This document shows positions 10,801 to 14,652 of a stretch of DNA of 14,652 nucleotides, piece by piece. Source of the stretch: Ettlia oleoabundans. Lineage: Eukaryota > Chlorophyta > Chlorophyceae > Chlamydomonadales. Positions within the stretch are counted from its first letter, which is position 1. Each line of letters starts with the position of its first letter. The stretch covers positions 1 to 14,652 of the forward strand of contig JAAMXP010002780.1 of assembly GCA_019693395.1 (NCBI GenBank), read 5' to 3'. The notes beneath the pieces are model-generated. The model made no database searches, was not told where the DNA came from, and saw only the letters and a list, made by a program, of their open reading frames with translations. Both the position numbers and the translations under genes were made by a program.

Positions 10801-11959
10801 CAACCAGCTGGCATTTGTCAGCAGCTCCGCAGCTGTGCCTGGCAGCTGTCGACCACCCATCACACACATGGCCACAGCATTGTGTGCACCTATCATGTGT
10901 GCATTACGATCCTTCAATGCGCCCCCCCGCTGCTGCAGGGCATGGGTGTTCCCCTACATGCTGCGCAGCGATGCCGGGCTGGGCATGCATCTGGCTGTGG
11001 CTGCATACGTGGTGGGCCAGCTGGCGATCCATGGGGCCTCTGATGACACCCTGCTGTCGCTGGCAGGTGAGGCCGGATGCAGCCACAGCAGGGTGTCAGC
11101 AGTGCAGCCATTGTTGGATTAGCGTGCTGCCGCACACCTAAATGTCCTTCACATTGCAGCTTCTGCCGCGCGGAAAACGCCGCTCCCTCGGCTGGCTGCT
11201 TCCAGCCGACAAACAAACGTGGATGAATCTTCGTGCTTCAACCCACTTGACGCCCTTTGCAGGGTGTGCATTGCTGGTAGTCCCTGCCATCTTCTCCATG
11301 AGCAACCCGTCATGGTGGCGACACTGCCGCTCCGCTGCTCTGGCCGTGCTGCGCCTGCTGCTCTCCCTGCTGCTGGCAGCGCACCACGTGCAGGCTGTTG
11401 AGCGCGGGCCTCAGCCTGTCACCTGGGCTGAAGCTGTGTCCTCGGGCTGCAGTGGAGCTGTCGCCCTCTGCTTGCTGGCTGTCAGGTGGGTGCAGGGAGG
11501 AGCCAGTGTGTGGGCCCGTGGGCCCAACGCGAGGGGTGCAGCCATGCTGAGGTTTTGTCCCTGCTGTTGATAGAGTATCATCAACTACCACAATGAGTCA
11601 GCACACTGCCTTTCCCTTCTGCTCTGCTTTGCAGGCAACCCCTGCCCCTCTCTTTGCACATGCCGCTCCAGTTGTTGTGCCTCTGGATCTTCGCAGCCAG
11701 CGTCAGCTCGGCACACGTCTGGCATGAGGGCGGCTCAGCTGGAGCATCTTCCAGTCAGATGCCACACCCCATGGCCGTGGTCCTGCATCTCCTGGCCGGC
11801 TTTGCGCTTTCCACTTTGCTGGTGTACCGCCGCGAGAAGAACGTGCGCGCCAGCTTTTACAGGGTTGGGTGTCCTGCATCATGCCTCAGTGGCAACGGGG
11901 GGACCAAGACGCAGCACAAGCACAGGCGTCCCTCAACAGCATGTCTGGCAGGCCAGTAG
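4845..11959 (+). CDS. Putative sensor: PAS-like and GAF-like regions, Ser-rich linker, about six C-terminal membrane segments (about 20 exons)
   Basis: Exons as read: 4845-4973 (uncertain), 5366-5466, 5580-5689, 5809-5904, 6253-6305, 6560-6593, 6884-6958, 7063-7141, 7190-7364, 7451-7621, 7734-8022, 8172-8348, 8613-8937, 9094-9209, 9425-9500, 9754-9808, 10015-10665, 10939-11066, 11263-11485, 11635-11959; about 1,130 residues. Exons from 5809 to 7141 look like a PAS fold, ending DILLLTTRQDLTRTAW, typical of the last PAS strand. Exons 7190-8022 look like GAF (VVIIFLANGDELEAFYLLRG, KSVLVDAST, AGIDWLLVAPLAG, VVGSVLVGG). Then comes CPQCCLELLGTMLPPRVVE, a Ser/Thr-rich linker, FTDQHLESAYRAW, and hydrophobic helices ending with LLVYRREKNVRASFYR. 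Volvocalean PAS-containing cyclases have similar layouts, but no cyclase, kinase or receiver domain is visible. Most joins keep phase; 7141/7190 does not, and 9209/9425 needs a GC donor. It could be two genes. The exact 3' end is uncertain. Confidence 0.5.
5090..5109. repeat. 20-bp perfect palindrome
   Basis: ACTTGCGTGCGCACGCAAGT is identical to its reverse complement over all 20 bases. It lies in the proposed first intron (4974-5365) of the large gene, or in its promoter if the first exon is wrong. Such a site could bind a dimeric transcription factor or extrude as a cruciform. Confidence 0.85.
6665..6812. repeat. CTGTCAGGG minisatellite with inverted units in an intron
   Basis: About ten to fifteen degenerate copies of a roughly 10-base unit (CTGTCAGGGC and variants, plus inverted copies such as CCCCTGACAG) lie inside the intron 6594-6883. 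A perfect 18-bp palindrome, CCTGACACATGTGTCAGG, occupies 6707-6724. The array ends shortly before the pyrimidine-rich acceptor at 6883. Confidence 0.8.
9606..9643. repeat. CCTA/CCTG tetranucleotide repeat
   Basis: Three to four CCTA units are followed by several CCTG units, in the intron 9501-9753 of the large gene. Similar CCTG runs occur in the intron 3519-3895. Confidence 0.8.
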
Positions 11960-12681
11960 AAGCTCAATTTAGGGGGGGGCCTGCGGCAGCAAAGCCGTGT
12001 ACCAAACGCAGCATGGCACCTGTATTACACATCGCAATGGCATCTTCACCTGCCAAAGAAGCAAGAACGACGAATGCAAGTTTCAGGTATTGTTTGTTGA
12101 TCAAATGTTAGAACTTAGTCATGTTTGCCAGTCTTGCGGGCACTTGCACTGCACGTTGCCAAGCATGGCAAACGCCGAGCGACCCGCAATGGAATAATCT
12201 GGCGCAAGTATGTACTGCTTTGCCTGTCTTTTGTCACCTGCCTTTCATATGCCCTATTGCATCTTGTGTGCTTGGGTCTCTTGCTAAACACAATTTATAT
12301 CTTATATCTTATTGATTCGGGTGCTGCAATGCTGCCTTGTATGGCCGTTTGCGTGTTTGGCTTTTGCAAAGACTAAGCCCCAGGCTGGACATGTTTGTGC
12401 AGGCCACAGTCTTTCCAAATCGTCCTTTGCCCCTCTCTCGTTCTCCTCTCCCTTGCGTGTCTGCTCTTTGAGATCTCGTTGTTTATGCTTTCCATTTATT
12501 TTTTGCAGATTTCGTTGTACGCTTTCTTAAACAGATACCACCCTTCAAGTCAGTCAGATTCTAGCCTGTGAACCGCCTTCATTGCCGCTCTATGTGCTTT
12601 GTATGTGATGAGCTCATGCGCACCTTCAGCAGCTTCGCAAGTTTTTAGCTGCTTCGCATGCTGCTGATTGACTGCTACACC
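11960..12681. other. Probable 3' untranslated region of the large gene, with a possible extra exon
   Basis: The region runs from the stop at 11957-11959 to the TGTAA at 12682. Its second half is T-rich and looks non-coding. Bases 11973-12197 contain a Cys/His-containing open frame that could be an alternative last exon (donor after 11863, phase 0, acceptor TTTAG at 11972). Otherwise nothing was recognised. Confidence 0.45.
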
Positions 12682-12686
12682 TGTAA
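12682..12686 (+). terminator. TGTAA poly(A) signal of the large gene
   Basis: The pentamer TGTAA (in ACCTGTAAACTAATC) is the usual polyadenylation signal of chlorophycean nuclear genes. It is the first one on the + strand after the large gene's last exon, about 720 bases after the proposed stop. Confidence 0.5.
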
Positions 12687-12752
12687 ACTAATCGGCAAGA
12701 ATCATCAGAGTTTATTGGGCATTTGAGCAGAGCAGACTGAATGCGCCCGTGA

Positions 12753-12757
12753 ATTAC
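12753..12757 (-). terminator. TGTAA poly(A) signal on the minus strand
   Basis: TTACA on the given strand reads TGTAA on the complement. It lies 133 bases after the TAG of the candidate small minus-strand gene and faces the + strand signal at 12682, implying two convergent transcript ends. Confidence 0.4.
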
Positions 12758-12889
12758 AACAGGGGCTGACGCCCAATCCGCCTGCTAGGCCAGCCTGGTG
12801 CCTCAGCGTGGCAGGCATTACTGCCTTCACTTGGCACCCCGGCTGTATCCTTGTCATTCCTTCAACAATTTTCTCGGTGATGTTGGTAC

Positions 12890-13147
12890 CTAGCAACATT
12901 GATCCTCCTTGAAAAGGCACCGCAAGTACAGCGTAAGGGAGGGCAACAGGAGCGAGTTTGACATGCTGCCTGTCAACATGTCAAGCAGCTTGACAAGCAG
13001 CTTGACAAGCAGCTTCCTGACATGGCCTGGCAGGGCTGCAAAAAGCATCCCTGGACATGGCGGTGACAAGCTACCATGTCAGGAGTCTTTGCAGACAGGC
13101 TGATGATATGACATTATGCCATAATCACGTTTACCTGGTACATACAT
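12890..13147 (-). CDS. Candidate small protein (52 aa) with amphipathic Lys-Leu repeat, two exons
   Basis: On the minus strand an ATG at 13147-13145 opens a 13-base first exon (MYVP plus one base). The donor GTAAAC (13134-13129) and acceptor TTTTTGCAG (ending 13036) join in frame to a 146-base second exon ending in TAG (12892-12890). The protein carries RKLLVKLLVKLLDML near residues 11-25, a basic amphipathic helix, and ends CCLFKEDQCC-like with several cysteines (CLFKEDQCC). The repeat is the translated 12-base tandem repeat at 12982-13015. TATAAA (13293-13288) lies 141 bases upstream of the ATG and TGTAA 133 bases downstream of the stop. The family was not recognised. It may equally be a chance arrangement around low-complexity DNA, or a non-coding transcript. 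Confidence 0.3.
12982..13015. repeat. 12-bp tandem repeat (CAAGCAGCTTGA), about 2.8 copies
   Basis: Copies start at 12982, 12994 and 13006; the third breaks at 13016. The unit contains the palindrome CAAGCAGCTTG-like core (AAGCAGCTT), so each copy can also pair with its neighbour. TGACATG/CATGTCA half-sites flank it. Confidence 0.85.
13016..13083. repeat. 10-bp inverted repeat pair
   Basis: CCTGACATGG (13016-13025) and CCATGTCAGG (13074-13083) are exact inverted copies separated by 48 bases. A further TGACATG (12959-12965) / CATGTCA (12977-12983) pair lies just to the left. Confidence 0.75.
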
Positions 13148-13287
13148 AGGGGCCAAACTGGGGATGAGCAGGTGGTGGCGAGCGGCAAGCAAAGCGCAAC
13201 ACCGAACACAACGCAAGCAGGATTGGTGGCACCACCAAACCAGTAGAAAGGGGGCAGGCCGATCGCCCAGGTCGCAAAAGCAGCGGA

Positions 13288-13293
13288 TTTATA
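13288..13293 (-). promoter_or_regulatory. TATAAA element, possibly bidirectional promoter
   Basis: The complement reads CATATAAATCC, a good TATA box for minus-strand transcription toward the candidate small gene. On the + strand the same spot reads TTTATATG and lies about 80 bases before the ATG at 13373, so it may serve divergent transcripts. Confidence 0.3.
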
Positions 13294-13372
13294 TGTCCAC
13301 TTGGCTAGTGTGCCAATCACACGAATACTGAGCAAGGCCACGTCTGACCCAGGCTGCAGCCACCACCACCAG

Positions 13373-13741
13373 ATGGCGGTGGGGCGGGTGCCGCCTCCAG
13401 TGCCCCGGCCTGCGGCCGGAACGCTCGCCTGTGCAGCGGTCCCCGCGCAACAAACGGCAGTTTATACCTCCATCATTTCCGCTGGCGTGCTACCGGGTCT
13501 TAGCTGGCGGCAGCAAACTGGTGCAATGAAATTGTGCGTGTGCGAGGTGCGGCAGCGAGCCTTGTCGCGGAGCCAGATCGAGAACATCAATGTGATGCTG
13601 CAGAAGGTGCAGGTGGGCTCGTATGTGAAAGCGTGTGAAAGATGCACGGGCAAGGGTTGTCCTGGTGGCACCAGCTGCGCTCGCACTGGCAAGACTTTCC
13701 CCTTCCTGCAAACCAATTTTTACACCATTGGCATAGGTTGA
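13373..13741 (+). CDS. Small uncharacterised Cys-containing protein (122 aa)
   Basis: A single open frame runs from ATG to TGA with strong third-position GC in its second half. The N-terminal half is Ala/Pro/Val-rich (AVGRVPPPVPRPAAG) and could be a targeting or low-complexity segment. The second half reads ALSRSQIENINVMLQKVQVG, then a compact cysteine group VKACERCTGKGCPGGTSC (C-x2-C-x5-C-x5-C), suggesting a small metal-binding knuckle or disulphide cluster. TGTAA at 14023 lies 282 bases past the stop, supporting + strand transcription. A later start at the ATG at 13526 (MKLCVCEV) is possible. No family was recognised; it could also be one exon of a longer gene or a fragment of a mobile element. 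Confidence 0.4.
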   Translation: MAVGRVPPPVPRPAAGTLACAAVPAQQTAVYTSIISAGVLPGLSWRQQTGAMKLCVCEVRQRALSRSQIENINVMLQKVQVGSYVKACERCTGKGCPGGTSCARTGKTFPFLQTNFYTIGIG

Positions 13742-14022
13742 CTCTCCTGAATAACCATCGGCATCCTCACCCAGGTCCCAACCCTGCAAAGGGATTCATT
13801 CCAGTAACCACCCTGCTTGCCTGAGGGGCAGCGCGAAGTTCTGATGTCGGCTATTGGTGCCGTGCTCGTGCTCCAGCGCTTCATTGCAGGGTAACATCAG
13901 CAACTCCGGTGCAACGACACCGCAGCCAGGGACTGCTAGGCAGAGACAAGCAGTCCTGCCTGCAAATGTGGGCGGCAGCTCTGGTCGCGCCGCCTTCACC
14001 ACCACTGGTTATCAACGTTGGC

Positions 14023-14027
14023 TGTAA
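14023..14027 (+). terminator. TGTAA poly(A) signal for the ORF at 13373
   Basis: TGTAA in GGCTGTAAATCAG lies 282 bases after the + strand stop, a normal distance for green-algal 3' untranslated regions. Confidence 0.5.
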
Positions 14028-14039
14028 ATCAGCTGAATC

Positions 14040-14044
14040 TTTAC
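14040..14044 (-). terminator. TGTAA poly(A) signal for the minus-strand membrane gene
   Basis: TTACA on the given strand is TGTAA on the complement, 232 bases after the TAG at 14279-14277. It lies only 12 bases beyond the opposed + strand signal. Confidence 0.5.
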
Positions 14045-14276
14045 AGTAACACTTTCCCATTCACTCGGGAGTCACATGTGAGTGAGGCAATGCAAATGGA
14101 CGTGATTCTTGCAACAGATTTTGTATTGTATTGTGCAAACAATTGAGCACATGCGCTTGTTGATTCGTTGATGACTGCAATCGTTTGGGCTGCATGAAAC
14201 GCTTTATGACGGGCATCTTGTATGCGGATTTTGCAGCAAGCAATCAGCGAAGCAAAGTAGAGTGAGGAGAAAGGAG

Positions 14277-14582
14277 CTAACTAGGGGTCAGACCGCTGGC
14301 AGGAGTAGTGCCTTGCCCCTGGGATTCAAGCAGGAACAGGCCCGCTGTGGTGGAAGCAAGCAGGAGCGCCACTATGGCAGCCAGGATGCATTGCATGGCG
14401 GTTTGGTGCGGGAGGAGCCACCTGCCAATTCTGCGGTGCATGCGGTACAGCCTGTCGTCTTGGCTGATCTCCTGCAGCTCCGCATAATCTAGTGCGGCCC
14501 GCGCATTGCTGCAGGCCCAGTACAGGATGGGGGCCGCAAAGCCCAGGGTCAGTTGGATGCCCAGCGTGTAGCAGTTGCAGAC
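14277..14582 (-). CDS. Last exon of an uncharacterised membrane protein (partial)
   Basis: On the minus strand the acceptor CTGTGTCCAG precedes the codon at 14582, giving VCNCYTLGIQLTLGFAAPI and so on for 101 residues to TAG. Two hydrophobic segments are visible: around residues 5-25 (LGIQLTLGFAAPILYW) and 64-84 (CILAAIVALLLASTTAGLFL). A charged loop (AELQEISQDDRLYRMHRRIG) lies between them and a Ser/Thr/Pro/Gly-rich tail follows. Third-position GC is high and the reading frame has no low-complexity repeats, so coding is likely. The rest of the gene lies to the right of the window. It may be a transmembrane module like the end of the large gene, but no family could be assigned. Confidence 0.6.
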   Translation of the reverse strand, partial: VCNCYTLGIQLTLGFAAPILYWACSNARAALDYAELQEISQDDRLYRMHRRIGRWLLPHQTAMQCILAAIVALLLASTTAGLFLLESQGQGTTPASGLTPS

Positions 14583-14599
14583 CTGGACACAGAAATGCA

Positions 14600-14652
14600 T
14601 GGTGGTGGTTGTGTGTGTGTGTGTGGTGGTGTGTGTGGTGGTGGTGTGTGTG
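14600..14652. repeat. GT/GGT microsatellite
   Basis: Alternating GTGTGT and GGTGGT units run to the window edge, within the intron upstream (on the minus strand) of the membrane-protein exon. No telomere-like TTTTAGGG unit is present. Confidence 0.9.

Larger units (their letters stand above)
13742..14276. other. Convergent 3' untranslated regions
   Basis: Between the + strand stop at 13741 and the minus-strand stop at 14277 there is no convincing exon. The only signals are the two opposed TGTAA pentamers at 14023 and 14044; the rest is AT-richer, as expected for untranslated ends. Confidence 0.5.

Noticed and set aside
11160..11262. Open frame (RGKRRSLGWLLPADKQTW) directly before the membrane exon at 11263
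   Set aside because: Joining 11066 to an acceptor at 11159 gives the wrong phase for the following membrane helix, while 11066 to 11263 is in frame and yields one continuous hydrophobic segment. It is therefore treated as intron.
13114..13341. Minus-strand hydrophobic open frame of 75 codons (membrane-protein-like)
   Set aside because: It has no ATG start, spans the TATAAA element, and the frame chosen for the candidate small gene uses the same splice donor with better phase. A real exon cannot be fully excluded.
13490..13789. Minus-strand open frame antisense to the small Cys-containing ORF
   Set aside because: It has no ATG start and poorer codon character than the + strand frame, which also has TGTAA at the expected distance.
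14600..14652. Terminal GT-rich repeat as a telomere
   Set aside because: It is a GT/GGT microsatellite without the TTTTAGGG or TTTAGGG unit of green-algal telomeres, and a gene exon continues into it.
1..14652. CRISPR arrays, tRNA/rRNA genes, insertion sequences, viral genes
   Set aside because: No regularly spaced direct repeats, cloverleaf, rRNA core, transposase motif or viral protein motif was seen on either strand.

Overview
The window is nuclear DNA of a eukaryote and most probably of a chlorophycean green alga. Coding is carried in short GC-rich exons separated by GT...AG introns with GTGAG, GTGCGT and GTAAGC donors and pyrimidine-tract/GCAG acceptors. Candidate gene ends carry the pentamer TGTAA, the usual green-algal poly(A) signal, and introns are full of simple repeats (CCTG, CAC/CCG, GT). 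The genus is not shown by the sequence; a Haematococcus- or Chlamydomonas-like volvocalean would fit. There are no bacterial operons, tRNAs, rRNAs or CRISPR arrays. All gene models below were made by eye from splice sites and frame continuity.

Layout, left to right. (1) 1-2160, + strand: the 3' part of COP9 signalosome subunit 3 (CSN3), five exons ending in TGA at 2158-2160; this is the one product recognised with confidence. (2) 2161-2756: spacer with a perfect 10-bp hairpin. (3) 2757-4160, + strand: a three-exon unknown protein of about 309 residues, Ala/Ser/Pro-rich with a short basic stretch resembling part of a bZIP basic region. (4) 4161-4844: spacer with a TATATA element. (5) About 4845-11959, + strand: a large gene of about 20 exons (roughly 1,130 residues) read as PAS-like region, GAF-like region, long Ser-rich linker and about six C-terminal membrane segments, with no cyclase or kinase domain seen. 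(6) 12682-13300: tail of that gene, then a candidate tiny minus-strand gene with an amphipathic Lys-Leu repeat. (7) 13373-13741, + strand: a small Cys-containing ORF. (8) 14277-14582, minus strand: the last exon of a two-helix membrane protein whose poly(A) signal lies tail-to-tail against that of gene 7.

The genes do not form an evident pathway. CSN3 belongs to the protein complex that removes NEDD8 from cullin ubiquitin ligases. The large PAS/GAF/membrane gene looks like a sensor related to the many PAS-containing cyclase-type proteins of volvocalean algae, but its output domain is missing or unrecognised. It is the most unusual content of the window. Two places in its model (7141/7190 and 9213/9425) do not join by simple GT-AG splicing and deserve transcript evidence.
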